From NCBI GenBank assembly GCA_036960305.1, contig JBALWA010000010.1:30930-94929 (forward strand): a stretch of DNA of 64,000 nucleotides, given 5' to 3'. Shown here in pieces: positions 1-8,893 of this stretch. The DNA comes from JBALVT01 sp036960305 (GTDB taxonomy: Bacteria; Pseudomonadota; Gammaproteobacteria; Pseudomonadales; Halieaceae). The notes below the pieces were generated by a model. It ran no database searches, had not been told where the DNA came from, and worked only from the letters and a program-made list of their open reading frames with translations. A program made the translations under genes and the position numbers. The stretch's first letter is position 1. Each line of letters begins with the position of its first letter.

Positions 1-1
1 C

Positions 2-661
2 GTCATTCCGGCTGGATATACGCTGAGTTGGTCGGGCCAGTTTGAGTATATGGAACGTGCTGCTGCCCGATTGAGCATCGTGGCGCCGGCCACGCTGCTC
101 ATCATTTTTCTGTTGCTGTATCTCAATTTCCGCAATGTTATCGAACCTCTGGTTGTCATGATGTCCATTCCTTTTGGTCTCATCGGAGGGATTTGGCTTA
201 TCTATATCAACGATTACAACCTGTCCGTTGCAGTGGCCGTGGGGTTCATTGCGCTTGCAGGTATGGCTGCCGAGATCGGGGTATTGGTACTGACTTTCAT
301 CGACGAGGAAATTGCCCGCATGCGCCGAACACATCAGGGTGCGCTTAGCGAGAATATGTTGAAAGAAGCCGCGCTGACGGCGACCTCATTACGGGTGCGT
401 CCGGTTGTGATGACCGCGGTGTCGACCATGGCTGGCCTGGTTCCCATCATGTTGAGCAGCGGTACAGGCTCTGATGTAACCCATCGGATAGCGGCGCCGA
501 TGTTGGGGGGTATGCTGACGGTCCTTATCCTGAATCTTCTGGTTCTGCCTGTTATTTATAGCGTTGTACTGCAATGGACTGAGAAGTCGAATAGCGATGA
601 TTTGCTTGAAGAGCGGCAGCCAGAGGTCTTAGCCGAGAATTCTATTAACGTACCTCAATAG
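2..661 (+). CDS. Heavy-metal RND efflux permease, C-terminal part (CusA/CzcA type)
   Basis: This is the last 219 residues of an inner-membrane proton-driven RND pump; the gene begins before the window, since the frame is open from base 2. The visible part starts in the last periplasmic segment (PAGYTLSWSGQFEYMERA), a stretch typical of CusA-like pumps. It then runs through the final transmembrane block, including the repeat-like LIIFLLLYLNFRN helix, the AAEIGVLVLTF helix and the RVRPVVMTAVSTMAGLVPIM motif that heavy-metal RND proteins share. The N-terminal half, with the metal path and the proton-relay helix, is not visible, so the metal cannot be told; copper or silver is the best guess from the family. 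A LuxR-type regulator follows convergently 19 bases downstream, and a second complete RND metal pump follows that. The assignment to the heavy-metal RND family is firm; the exact substrate is not. Confidence 0.9.
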   Translation, partial: VIPAGYTLSWSGQFEYMERAAARLSIVAPATLLIIFLLLYLNFRNVIEPLVVMMSIPFGLIGGIWLIYINDYNLSVAVAVGFIALAGMAAEIGVLVLTFIDEEIARMRRTHQGALSENMLKEAALTATSLRVRPVVMTAVSTMAGLVPIMLSSGTGSDVTHRIAAPMLGGMLTVLILNLLVLPVIYSVVLQWTEKSNSDDLLEERQPEVLAENSINVPQ

Positions 662-680
662 AATGGAGGCCAGATAGCGT

Positions 681-1199
681 TTAACTACTGATGTTGTCTG
701 CTTCCTTTACTTGCATGAAGTCTTCAAGAAACCATGCAGAAAACGCGTGGCGACCATCGACGTTTGATTTCCCGTAGATAGTTGATGCCTGTTGCCGCAC
801 CGTTTTTTCCCGGGTAGACCTGACGGCGGCAATTTCCTTGAAACTCAGCCCTTTCAGCAGTAGCAAGGCAACGCCTTGCTCGCCCTCTGTCAGTTTCCAT
901 TGGTCAAATTGCTGGTGGATTACGCCGCTGTATTCCCTGCGTGCTCTCTTCATTTCCTGGGTGATATTGGCTAACTCGCGGTCCGATTTGTCCAGGGTAA
1001 CAGCCAGGGCGTTGAGTTCCCGTGTACGGTTTCGCATATGCATCAGCAGATAGATTACGGCGATGGCAGACGCCAGTACGATGAGGCTCTCCTGGACGAT
1101 ATGCCAGATGGGCACCCCTAGGCCAACGTCTGTAATCACATCCACGAAGTTGAGGGTCATAATGACAGCGAGAACAGCTGCGATAATTCTATCTTTCAT
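681..1199 (-). CDS. Membrane-anchored LuxR-type transcription regulator
   Basis: A 172-residue protein with two hydrophobic helices near the N terminus (about residues 5-25 and 35-55), a charged coiled-coil-like linker (about 60-100) and a C-terminal LuxR-type helix-turn-helix (about 105-160). The helix-turn-helix shows the family pattern in LTEGEQGVALLLLKGLSFKE, followed by IAAVRSTREKTVRQQASTIY. There is no receiver domain, so it is not a classical response regulator; the membrane helices may sense a signal directly. It lies between two heavy-metal RND systems and diverges from the efflux operon beginning at 1302, with a perfect 10-base inverted repeat between them. Control of the metal pumps is the natural inference but is not shown by sequence. 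Confidence 0.75.
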   Translation of the reverse strand: MKDRIIAAVLAVIMTLNFVDVITDVGLGVPIWHIVQESLIVLASAIAVIYLLMHMRNRTRELNALAVTLDKSDRELANITQEMKRARREYSGVIHQQFDQWKLTEGEQGVALLLLKGLSFKEIAAVRSTREKTVRQQASTIYGKSNVDGRHAFSAWFLEDFMQVKEADNISS

Positions 1200-1233
1200 T
1201 TAGTTACTTTAAATCAATGGCTTAGGGAGTATG

Positions 1234-1271
1234 GGGCAAGTGTACCATAAGCCTGAAACGCACACTTGCCC
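1234..1271. promoter_or_regulatory. Perfect 10-base inverted repeat between regulator and metal-efflux operon
   Basis: GGGCAAGTGT at 1234-1243 is matched exactly by its reverse complement ACACTTGCCC at 1262-1271, centres 28 bases apart. It lies in the 102-base gap between the LuxR-type gene (start 1199, minus strand) and the outer-membrane efflux gene (start 1302, plus strand). The arm length and place suggest an operator for a dimeric regulator on two helical faces, or a stem with an 18-base loop. Binding by the neighbouring regulator is an inference. Confidence 0.5.
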
Positions 1272-1301
1272 GATGTCAAAAGGCGTTGAATTACTGGTAA
1301 T

Positions 1302-2543
1302 ATGGCTTCCTTCAGCAGTTTCTACAAGGGTTTCAACTGTCTTATGGCACTACACAGACACAGGTTCAGGTGGGCGGCCCTATGCATTGCGCTGGCTCCC
1401 ATGACGGCGAGCTGGGCGCAGTCCATTTCAGCGCTGACACTCCCGGAGATTCTGGATGTTGCAATGGCCCGGGCCAGCAATGCCAATTACGGACAGTTGG
1501 AGCAGAGCTATCAATCGTCATCCTGGCTCGCGGCATCCCCTAGCGTCAGCCTCAATTATCTTGGTAGTGATGAAAGGTACGGGACCGACGAGACCGAACT
1601 GAGCCTCAATCTTCCTATTAAGTCGGGTAGGCGGCGTAAGGCGGACAAGCAGTTGGGGCAATTGGCCCGCGATTACGAGACCGTGAGTGCTCAGGCTCGC
1701 AGATTGTTTGTCTCAGGGCTGATCCGTGAGTCTTTGTGGTCCTATCGCTTGGCTCTGGTGCAACTTGAGGCCGCGGGTCGAAAGCACCAGCTTCTGACCA
1801 AGCTTGAGGGGCAATACCAGACATTGGTGGAGGCGAATGCCGCGTCGGAGTATTCCCTGCTGATTATACAGAAGGAGCGCGTCGAGACGGCAATAGATCA
1901 AAGCGACAGCCAGCGCGAACTGGACCGGTGGCTGGGGCAATACCGACTGATCACGGGGATAGGCAATATGCCCGACGATATCGAGGAGTCATCAGGCCCA
2001 GACACGCAGTTTCTGCTGGCATCTCATCCGGAAATCCGAGCACTTGAATTGGGCTGGCAACAGAAAAAATTGCGACTGTTGGCCAACAGCAACCAGGCGG
2101 CGCCTTGGAATGTCTACTTCACTGCCAAAAATGTTGAAGAGATCGGGTTTGAAGAGAACCAGTACGGCATTGGGGTGGAGGTGCCGATGTCGTTTTTGGA
2201 AATTGCAAACGAAACTCGAAACAATGAATGGCTGCAGGAAAGTCGTGACTTCGAGCGCGCACTGGATCAAATGCGTGCAGAGTTACAGCGGCGCTGGGAA
2301 CAGATATCCAGCGAGACGGCCGTTTTGCAACAGAAGCAGAGTTTGTTGGCCGACTTCGGCGAACTAAGCGCTCGCATCATGCAGCGAGCCAGCGAACTGA
2401 TGACGGCCAACGAACTTGAGCAGGAGATCATTCTGCGCCATCAACTCGAGGCGATTGACGCCGAGATGGCTGTTGAAACCAATCTAACTTTATTACAGCA
2501 AAATCACGCCATGCGTTTGCAGGCGATGGGGCGCCCACTATGA
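1302..2543 (+). CDS. TolC/CusC-like outer-membrane efflux protein
   Basis: A 413-residue outer-membrane channel subunit of a tripartite efflux system. It has a signal peptide (hydrophobic WAALCIALAPMTASWAQ) and then long amphipathic helices typical of the periplasmic barrel of TolC proteins, such as LTLPEILDVAMARASNANYG near the mature N terminus and the matching second repeat near residues 240-400. The start at 1302 gives a long n-region; an in-frame ATG at 1344 gives a tidier signal peptide and is a real alternative. The gene ends in an ATGA overlap with the adaptor gene, so the two are translationally coupled. Together with the next three genes it forms a complete metal-efflux operon. Confidence 0.85.
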   Translation: MASFSSFYKGFNCLMALHRHRFRWAALCIALAPMTASWAQSISALTLPEILDVAMARASNANYGQLEQSYQSSSWLAASPSVSLNYLGSDERYGTDETELSLNLPIKSGRRRKADKQLGQLARDYETVSAQARRLFVSGLIRESLWSYRLALVQLEAAGRKHQLLTKLEGQYQTLVEANAASEYSLLIIQKERVETAIDQSDSQRELDRWLGQYRLITGIGNMPDDIEESSGPDTQFLLASHPEIRALELGWQQKKLRLLANSNQAAPWNVYFTAKNVEEIGFEENQYGIGVEVPMSFLEIANETRNNEWLQESRDFERALDQMRAELQRRWEQISSETAVLQQKQSLLADFGELSARIMQRASELMTANELEQEIILRHQLEAIDAEMAVETNLTLLQQNHAMRLQAMGRPL

Positions 2544-3598
2544 TCTACCGTTTCAATTTCTCAGGATTTATTCTCGCTTTCATGCTGGCATCCCTAGTCT
2601 CGGCTACCGAGGTGAGTACAGATGAACAGGGCCAGTTAAGTGTGAAATCATCGGAGCTGGGTGAACTCGCTTTGCGTTATGTAGAGCCAATTGCGGTTGA
2701 TAGCTATCCCGGCCAGCGTACAAGCGCCCAGGTGACCTTCAAGCACGGTGCGGCATTTACGTTGGTGGCACCCAGGCGGGTTCAGCAGGTTTCCTATCTG
2801 GTTGAAGTGGGGACCCAGGTTGAGAAGGGCCAGCCCATTGCGGAACTACGTGGCCCGGAGATGCACCATTTCTTGACAGAAATGGAAGCGGCAGGGGAAA
2901 TGTTGGCCAATGTAGAGAAGAGATTCAAGAGCAATAAGATGCTCTATGAAAAGAGGGCAATCAAGGAAAGTCAGTGGATCGAAATCAGTGAAAAATACTA
3001 TGCTGCGATGTTGGAATACGAGCACATGCGCCACTTCAATGACCTGGTCATCTCCGTTGATCCACTAACAGACCTGATTGTTATAGGTGCACCCATAGGC
3101 GGTATTATCGACTATGCCCCGGATGACAGTGATATTAAGCCCGGCGATGATATTGCCATCTTGATTCCCATTGAGGTCATTCGGCTGAAGGCTTCTGTGT
3201 CTGGTGCGCTTCGAAAGGATCTGTTTGCCCTTGAAAGTAGTGAATGCTCAGTTGATATCGCCAGCGTGGGTGCAGTGGCCAGAGGGTTTTTGGTTACGGC
3301 ATGGTCAGAGGCGATCGAAGAAAACTGTGACCTCGTTTTAGGCCAGACATTGCTTGTGACCCCGCTATACCGAACCCGTGCATACCAGGTGCCGGTAAGT
3401 TCGGTATTTCAGTGGCAGCAGTCGTCCTCGATATTTATAGAGAAAGATGGGCAGTTGCAAGTCGTCGCTGTGGAATTACTGGCATCCAGAGGTGGCGACT
3501 ACATAGTGCGCGCTGAAGTGCCGCTGGAGGGGGGCAGGGTGTTGGTCACCTCGGTCAGTGCGGTGCAAGGCGTGCTAATGGGGTTGGGGGGCGAATAG
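2540..3598 (+). CDS. Periplasmic adaptor of heavy-metal RND pump (CusB-like)
   Basis: A 352-residue membrane-fusion protein that links the RND permease at 3599 to the outer-membrane channel. It starts with a signal peptide (FILAFMLASLVSATE). A barrel-sandwich/lipoyl-like segment (about residues 70-110, with VEVGTQVEKGQPIAELRGPE) leads into a helical hairpin (about 110-160), and a second half-motif (about 170-200) closes the sandwich. No N-terminal metal-binding methionine triplet of the kind found in CusB is obvious, and no CusF-like domain is fused. It overlaps the upstream gene by 4 bases, and the permease start follows its stop codon directly, so the three are co-translated. Confidence 0.85.
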   Translation: MIYRFNFSGFILAFMLASLVSATEVSTDEQGQLSVKSSELGELALRYVEPIAVDSYPGQRTSAQVTFKHGAAFTLVAPRRVQQVSYLVEVGTQVEKGQPIAELRGPEMHHFLTEMEAAGEMLANVEKRFKSNKMLYEKRAIKESQWIEISEKYYAAMLEYEHMRHFNDLVISVDPLTDLIVIGAPIGGIIDYAPDDSDIKPGDDIAILIPIEVIRLKASVSGALRKDLFALESSECSVDIASVGAVARGFLVTAWSEAIEENCDLVLGQTLLVTPLYRTRAYQVPVSSVFQWQQSSSIFIEKDGQLQVVAVELLASRGGDYIVRAEVPLEGGRVLVTSVSAVQGVLMGLGGE

Positions 3599-6500
3599 AT
3601 GCTGGAATCCCTGATCCGCTTTTCTCTCACGCAACGATTGTTTGTCGGCGTATTGGCGCTGACGCTGATGGGTCTGGGTATGCGTGCCTGGATCAACATT
3701 CCGGTCGATGCCTTTCCCGATATCTCACCTACGCAGGTAAAGCTGATACTGAAATTGCCGGGAATGACCGCTGAAGAAATCGAGCAGCAGGTTACCCGGC
3801 CTATCGAAACGGAATTGCTGGGTATACCTAAACAGGCGATGTTGCGTTCTACCACCAAGTACGCGATCACCGATATCACGCTCGATTTCGAGGAAGGGAC
3901 CGATATCTATTGGGCTCGCCAGCAAGTGAATGAACGTTTACTGGGTGTGTGGGAAAGCCTGCCGGATTCAGTCAGCGGTGGTATCGCGCCGATGAGTACG
4001 CCCCTGAGTGAAATGTTCATGTTTACCCTGGAGCACCCAACCCTCTCTTTGATGGAAAAGCGGCAGATTCTGGATTGGGAAATACGACCATTACTGCGCG
4101 CAGTGCCTGGTGTCGCAGACGTGAATGTACTGGGCGGCTATGCGAAAACATACCAGGTATCAATTAATGCCTCGATGATGGCGAGTCTGGGTATCACGAT
4201 GGCTGAGCTTGAGGCGGCCATTCGCAACAACAATGTGAACGTGGGGGCTGGCAGACTCATTGAAGGCAACGACACCCTCATTGTCAGAGCTGAGGGTCGA
4301 ATTGCTAGTCTGGAAGAGTTGTCGGCGCTTGTGGTGAAGGTGGATGGGGGCCAGATATACCGTCTGGGGGATGTTGCCGATGTGGCCGTTGGGTCTTTGT
4401 CGCGCTATGGAGCGGTTACCCGGGATGGCGTCGAGGCGGCCGAGGCCCTGGTGATTGCCCTAAAAAACAGTAACACGGCAGAAGTGGTTGCGGCTGTTAA
4501 GCAAAGATTGGCTGAAATAGAGCCAAGTTTACCTGCGGGTGCGAGCATTAATGTGTTTTACGACAGGGCTACCCTGATCGACAGGGCGATTAACACAATT
4601 TCAAATGCTCTGGTTCAAGCGGTGATTATCGTCGTTATTCTGCTGGCCATCTTTTTGGGCAATGTGCGAGCGGCGATAGCGGTGTCACTTTCTTTGCCGC
4701 TTGCGGCTCTGGCGACATTCTTTCTTATGTCGCTTTTTGGGCTCTCTGCCAACTTGATGAGCCTGGGCGGCCTAGTCATAGCCATTGGGATGATCGTGGA
4801 TTCGTCCGTAGTTGTGGTTGAAAATATCATGAATCGGCTGTCGGGGCGCGGGGGTTTGCCGCGTATGCATCTGGTCTATCGCGCTTGCAAGGACGTGGCT
4901 GTACCGGTTTTTTCCGGGACTGTGATTGTCATCATCGTTTTCTCACCACTGCTGACTCTCACTGGTCTTGAGGGAAAACTGTTCGCCCCGGTAGCCTTAA
5001 CCATCGTATTTGCGATGTTATCAGCGCTGATATTATCACTGACCGTGGTACCCATTATCGCCTCTGTACTGATAGATGAGAAGTCGGCTGGGGTACCTCG
5101 CCTGGTCGCTTTTTTGCAATCGCATTATGAAAGAACGCTGACAAACGTCCTCAGGCGGCCGCGCGCTATGCTGGCGACCTTACTTTTCTTACTGTTGTTA
5201 AGCGTGGCCGCTTTCGTGTTTATTGGAAAAACGTTTATGCCGGTATTGGATGAAGGCGACATCATTGTCCAGCTGGAAAAATCACCCAGCATATCGCTGG
5301 CCGCTTCCATTCGCCTGGATCAGCAGATAGAAAAGGCCTTGCTCGCGCAAATACCAGAGATAAAACAAATCGTCGCCCGAACAGGATCTGATGAAATCGG
5401 CCTTGACCCCATGAGCCTAAACGAAACTGACGTGTTTATGGAGCTTAACCCTGTGGATACCTGGCGGTTCGATAGCAAGGAAGAGTTGGAGGGTGAAATT
5501 CGCAAGGTGCTGCTGAAGTACCCGGGGATCAGTTTCGGCTTTACCCAGCCGATTCAAATGCGCGTGTCAGAGATGCTGACCGGTAGCAGTGGTGATATTT
5601 CCATAAAAGTCTTTGGGAACGAGCTGGAGGTGCTTGCTTCGCTTGTGGATGATATAAGCGAGATTACCCGAGATATTACTGGCGCAGTCGATGTGCAAGC
5701 GGCGGTGATGGCGGGCGGAAAATTTCTCAACCTGGAACTACACAGAGAGATTGCCGGGCGCTATGGTATGTCTGTGGATGACTTCTCCCGGTATGTTAAG
5801 TCACAGTTGGAAGGTTTGGTGATTTCCGAATTGATCGAGGGCAAGAAGCGAACCCCCATCGTGATAGCCAACACGCCGGGTAGTGATCAGGATCTTACTA
5901 CTCAGGCAGATTTACAGCGCCATCTGGTCATTCTCCCCGATGGTACGCTTGCCCCATTGGCCTCAATCGCCCATATATCTTTTAAGGAAGGGCCCCTGGT
6001 GATTGAACGAGAGAAGGGCAATCGGTTCGCGGTGGTGACAAGCAATGTGAGCGGCCGCGATATTGTCGGGTTTGTAGAGGAGCTGAGCAGTCGGATTTCT
6101 GAGAGCATCAATCTACCGACAGGGTATAACATTGTCTTCGGTGGCGAGTTTGAGAACCAGAGGCGGGCAACGAATAACCTGCTCATGGTCATCCCGGTGG
6201 CTTTGCTGTTGATCATTATTATTCTTTTTTCTACATTCCAGTCTATGGCCAAAGCGGGTTTGATTTTGCTGAACGTCCCCTTTGCAATCATGGGTGGCAT
6301 TATCGCCTTGTTTGTTAGCGGCGAATATTTGTCCGTCCCGGCCTCAGTCGGATTAATCGCCCTGCTGGGGGTGGCAGTGCTCAACGGTGTGGTTATGGTC
6401 AGCTATTTTGAGCAAATCCGCTTGCAGGTGTCCGACTTGAATAGACGTGTTATCGATGGGTCTGTTCGCCGCTTACGCCCGGTTCTTATGACAGCGACAA

Positions 6501-6670
6501 CTGCGATGTTTGGTTTGCTACCGCTTGTCTATGCCAGTGGACCGGGCGCTGAGATTCAAAAGCCGCTGGCCATTGTAGTGATTGGTGGTTTGCTCAGTTC
6601 AACGGTTACTACCCTATATTTGCTTCCCTGGTTATATCAATGGATGGAGAGTCGTTTCAATGCAGGATAA
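3599..6670 (+). CDS. Heavy-metal RND permease (HME family, CzcA/CusA-like)
   Basis: A full-length, 1023-residue inner-membrane RND pump expected to export a metal ion using the proton gradient. The N terminus carries the family stretch VDAFPDISPTQVKL, and the porter domain has LDEGDI and EIGLDPMSLNETD, a pattern closer to CzcA/CnrA-type than to CusA, whose LMYMP methionine segment is missing. In the proton-relay helix the sequence reads AIGMIVDSSVVVVEN: the second acidic residue and the glutamate are kept, but the first aspartate of the CzcA motif (DFG) is replaced by alanine, as in CusA-like pumps. It therefore mixes features of the two subclasses and the metal cannot be assigned. The last 11 bases overlap the DUF3240 gene. 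Confidence 0.92.
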   Translation: MLESLIRFSLTQRLFVGVLALTLMGLGMRAWINIPVDAFPDISPTQVKLILKLPGMTAEEIEQQVTRPIETELLGIPKQAMLRSTTKYAITDITLDFEEGTDIYWARQQVNERLLGVWESLPDSVSGGIAPMSTPLSEMFMFTLEHPTLSLMEKRQILDWEIRPLLRAVPGVADVNVLGGYAKTYQVSINASMMASLGITMAELEAAIRNNNVNVGAGRLIEGNDTLIVRAEGRIASLEELSALVVKVDGGQIYRLGDVADVAVGSLSRYGAVTRDGVEAAEALVIALKNSNTAEVVAAVKQRLAEIEPSLPAGASINVFYDRATLIDRAINTISNALVQAVIIVVILLAIFLGNVRAAIAVSLSLPLAALATFFLMSLFGLSANLMSLGGLVIAIGMIVDSSVVVVENIMNRLSGRGGLPRMHLVYRACKDVAVPVFSGTVIVIIVFSPLLTLTGLEGKLFAPVALTIVFAMLSALILSLTVVPIIASVLIDEKSAGVPRLVAFLQSHYERTLTNVLRRPRAMLATLLFLLLLSVAAFVFIGKTFMPVLDEGDIIVQLEKSPSISLAASIRLDQQIEKALLAQIPEIKQIVARTGSDEIGLDPMSLNETDVFMELNPVDTWRFDSKEELEGEIRKVLLKYPGISFGFTQPIQMRVSEMLTGSSGDISIKVFGNELEVLASLVDDISEITRDITGAVDVQAAVMAGGKFLNLELHREIAGRYGMSVDDFSRYVKSQLEGLVISELIEGKKRTPIVIANTPGSDQDLTTQADLQRHLVILPDGTLAPLASIAHISFKEGPLVIEREKGNRFAVVTSNVSGRDIVGFVEELSSRISESINLPTGYNIVFGGEFENQRRATNNLLMVIPVALLLIIIILFSTFQSMAKAGLILLNVPFAIMGGIIALFVSGEYLSVPASVGLIALLGVAVLNGVVMVSYFEQIRLQVSDLNRRVIDGSVRRLRPVLMTATTAMFGLLPLVYASGPGAEIQKPLAIVVIGGLLSSTVTTLYLLPWLYQWMESRFNAG

Positions 6671-6968
6671 CTATGCGCTGGTCGTGATCGTGCCGTTAGA
6701 GATCAAAGATGAGTTGATTGACACACTGATGGGCCTGACTGAGATATCCGGTTTCAGCATGACGGAGATTGCGGGGTATAGTCGTGAACATGCACAGTAC
6801 AGTCAACGTGAGCAGGTGGAAGGCTATAGAACCTTGTGCCGGTTTGAAATATTGCATACCTTGGAGCACAGAGCTCAACTGCTGGAGGCACTGGAGCCCT
6901 CTTGTTGCGTAGCGCGTGCGCGCTACTGGATTACAGAGGTTGTCGAACACGGACATTTTGGCAACTGA
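6660..6968 (+). CDS. DUF3240 family protein, metal-efflux accessory
   Basis: A 102-residue soluble protein. I place the start at the ATG at 6660, inside the end of the RND gene (11-base overlap), because the product then begins MQDNYALVVIVPLEIKDELI, matching how DUF3240 proteins begin; upstream in-frame starts lie inside the permease. The fold is likely a small ferredoxin-like/PII-like alpha-beta domain with a beta strand at each end (ALVVIVP and ARYWITEVVEHG). A cysteine pair (SCC, about residue 80) and several histidines (HTLEHR, HGHFGN) could bind metal. Members of this family are commonly the last gene in CzcA-type operons. A role in sensing or handing over metal is inferred. Confidence 0.75.
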   Translation: MQDNYALVVIVPLEIKDELIDTLMGLTEISGFSMTEIAGYSREHAQYSQREQVEGYRTLCRFEILHTLEHRAQLLEALEPSCCVARARYWITEVVEHGHFGN

Positions 6969-7036
6969 TTGCGCAATCCAGAATGACCTGGTGATATAAC
7001 TAGCGTGAGCCCGGTATCGCTGGTGGGAATCAGACG

Positions 7037-7696
7037 CTACTTATCGTCCAGTTTTGCATCAATTTTTTTGAGTAGCAGTGCAATCTCTGCCTGCCTTCCC
7101 TCGTCCGCGACAGGCCTATCGGCGCGAGGTGTGGCATTACTCGCCTGCACAAGATGTGTACGGGCCTTTTCCAGCTCGCCTTGTTCGAAGAGGAACTCGC
7201 CATAGAAATAGTTCGAATCAATGCCGGTCTCGTTTATCGCCAGGCCTCGCTCTAGGTAGTCCCTCGCTTTATCTTTACTCCCGAAACCCACCGGCCAACC
7301 GGGTACTTTGAAGTAGAGCGTGCCTAGGCTGGTATAGGCGGACCCGGACAATGCCTGGTCATCTATGTCGATGGCAGATTCAAGGTCGCTGCGCGCTCCT
7401 TTTGCATATTTCATCGCCGAAAAGGGGCTTGCCATTCCGGCATAGGTAGAACGCACGATACCGCACCAGATTAGCGCCTCGGCATTGCGGGTCTGTTCAG
7501 GAAATAGACTATCGCAGCGTTCAACCAGAACCTTCATGGCGTCGCCGCGCTCATCCTCCGGCGTTTGGTAACTGACCTTGGCCCATTGTGTCTGGATGGT
7601 CGTGATTTCAGGCGACAATTGTGCCTGAGACAGGCTGCTGAGGAGCGTGATGGCAAAGCCACAAGCGGCTGGTAAAAGATATTTTGAGGAGTTCAT
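7037..7696 (-). CDS. Secreted TPR-repeat protein of unknown role
   Basis: A 219-residue exported protein with a signal peptide (FAITLLSSLSQAQ). The mature part is helical and contains tetratricopeptide-like repeats, seen at YTSLGTLYFKVPGWPVGFG, then KARDYLERGLAINETG, then NYFYGEFLFEQGELEKARTH. The GWPVGFGSKDKARDYLERGL stretch resembles proteins annotated as TPR or TRAP-type T components. It probably acts as a periplasmic scaffold. It converges with the DUF3240 gene (68-base gap) and is monocistronic, so the metal operon next door does not clearly define its function. Confidence 0.6.
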   Translation of the reverse strand: MNSSKYLLPAACGFAITLLSSLSQAQLSPEITTIQTQWAKVSYQTPEDERGDAMKVLVERCDSLFPEQTRNAEALIWCGIVRSTYAGMASPFSAMKYAKGARSDLESAIDIDDQALSGSAYTSLGTLYFKVPGWPVGFGSKDKARDYLERGLAINETGIDSNYFYGEFLFEQGELEKARTHLVQASNATPRADRPVADEGRQAEIALLLKKIDAKLDDK

Positions 7697-7956
7697 AGCG
7701 ATTGTCCCTGTGTACGTCCGCGTATTGTAGACGACTCATCTTAAGAGATTCTTATGCCAACATTTATCTTCACATCGTCGGGGTCTTCCTCGCATCACTT
7801 TTGGCGCTCTATTCCCAATAATATCGACGAAATTTTCACTAATACACTCGGTGTTAAGTAAGCCTTAAGCGACAGAGTGCAATATGTCTCAGATGGTAGC
7901 CATAGCTATGCCGCTGGCTGGCATTCGCAGCTATTTTCCAAGGGGTTGACGGCACA

Positions 7957-8787
7957 ATGAAGTTTATTATTAACGTTGTTCTTCTATTGGCATGCTCCGG
8001 TGTAGCAATTGCCAGTGATTCCTACGAGCCGCCGCGTATAGCAAACGGTAAGCCTGATTTTAATGGGGTCTGGCAGGTACTGAACACTGCAAATTACAAC
8101 CTGGAGGCGCATGGGGCTCAAGCCGCTATGGCATTTCGTGAGGGACCGGTAGTGCCAGTGCCGGCGAAAGAAGTCGTGGCCTTCGGGGCCGTGGGTGCGG
8201 TACCTGCCGGCCAGGGAGTGGTGCAGGGAGGGTTAATTCCATACCAAAAAAAGGCACTTGCTCAAAGGGATAAGAACCGTGCCAGCTGGTTGCAATCAGA
8301 TCCCGAAGTGAAATGCTATTTGCCCGGTGTCCCCCGGGCCAACTATATGGACTTTGGTTTCCAGATTTTTCATAACAGTGACGCGCTGTTGTTTTCGTAT
8401 GAGTACGCCGGGGCGGTTCGCAACATACATCTGTACGACCCTGGCCCTGCGCCTATAGATAGCTGGATGGGTCAGTCGTGGCTGCGCTGGGAAGATGACA
8501 CTCTGGTGATAGAGACTACGGGTTCCAATGGTCAGACCTGGTTAGACCGGGCCGGCAATTACCACAGTGATAAACTGAAAGTTACAGAACGGTTCACCCG
8601 AACCAGCGACCATACAATGTACTACGAGGCCACGCTCGAAGACCCTACCGTGTATACCCGTCCGTGGACGATAAGTATGCCGATTTACAAAAGAGTGTCA
8701 CCAGATGACCGCTTGATGCAGTTCAATTGTGTGGAGTTCGTCGAAGAACTCATGTACGGGCATCTGCGTAAGAAACCGCTGGATTGA
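7957..8787 (+). CDS. Secreted 'PDFNGVW' family protein of unknown function
   Basis: A 276-residue secreted protein with a signal peptide (MKFIINVVLLLACSGVAIAS). The mature protein opens with the family stretch RIANGKPDFNGVWQVLN and has later conserved blocks WEDDTLVIETTGSN, KVTERFTRT and YYEATLEDPTVYTRPW. It shares these blocks with the gene at 9321, so the two are paralogues flanking a DUF6152 gene. I do not know a characterised function for the family; the repeated Trp/Asp-rich strands suggest a beta-rich periplasmic fold. No catalytic motif could be recognised. The gene begins a three-gene plus-strand run. The 260-base region upstream (7697-7956) shows no clear signal to me. Confidence 0.7.
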   Translation: MKFIINVVLLLACSGVAIASDSYEPPRIANGKPDFNGVWQVLNTANYNLEAHGAQAAMAFREGPVVPVPAKEVVAFGAVGAVPAGQGVVQGGLIPYQKKALAQRDKNRASWLQSDPEVKCYLPGVPRANYMDFGFQIFHNSDALLFSYEYAGAVRNIHLYDPGPAPIDSWMGQSWLRWEDDTLVIETTGSNGQTWLDRAGNYHSDKLKVTERFTRTSDHTMYYEATLEDPTVYTRPWTISMPIYKRVSPDDRLMQFNCVEFVEELMYGHLRKKPLD

Positions 8788-8893
8788 CAGGCTTGTCCCG
8801 TTATCAGCGACAGCTATACGCGTAGCCGGTTGGAGGATAAAGGTGGCCTGGCGGCGAGAACCAGGTATTCGTGCCCAAGAAGGAGTTTTTGAT

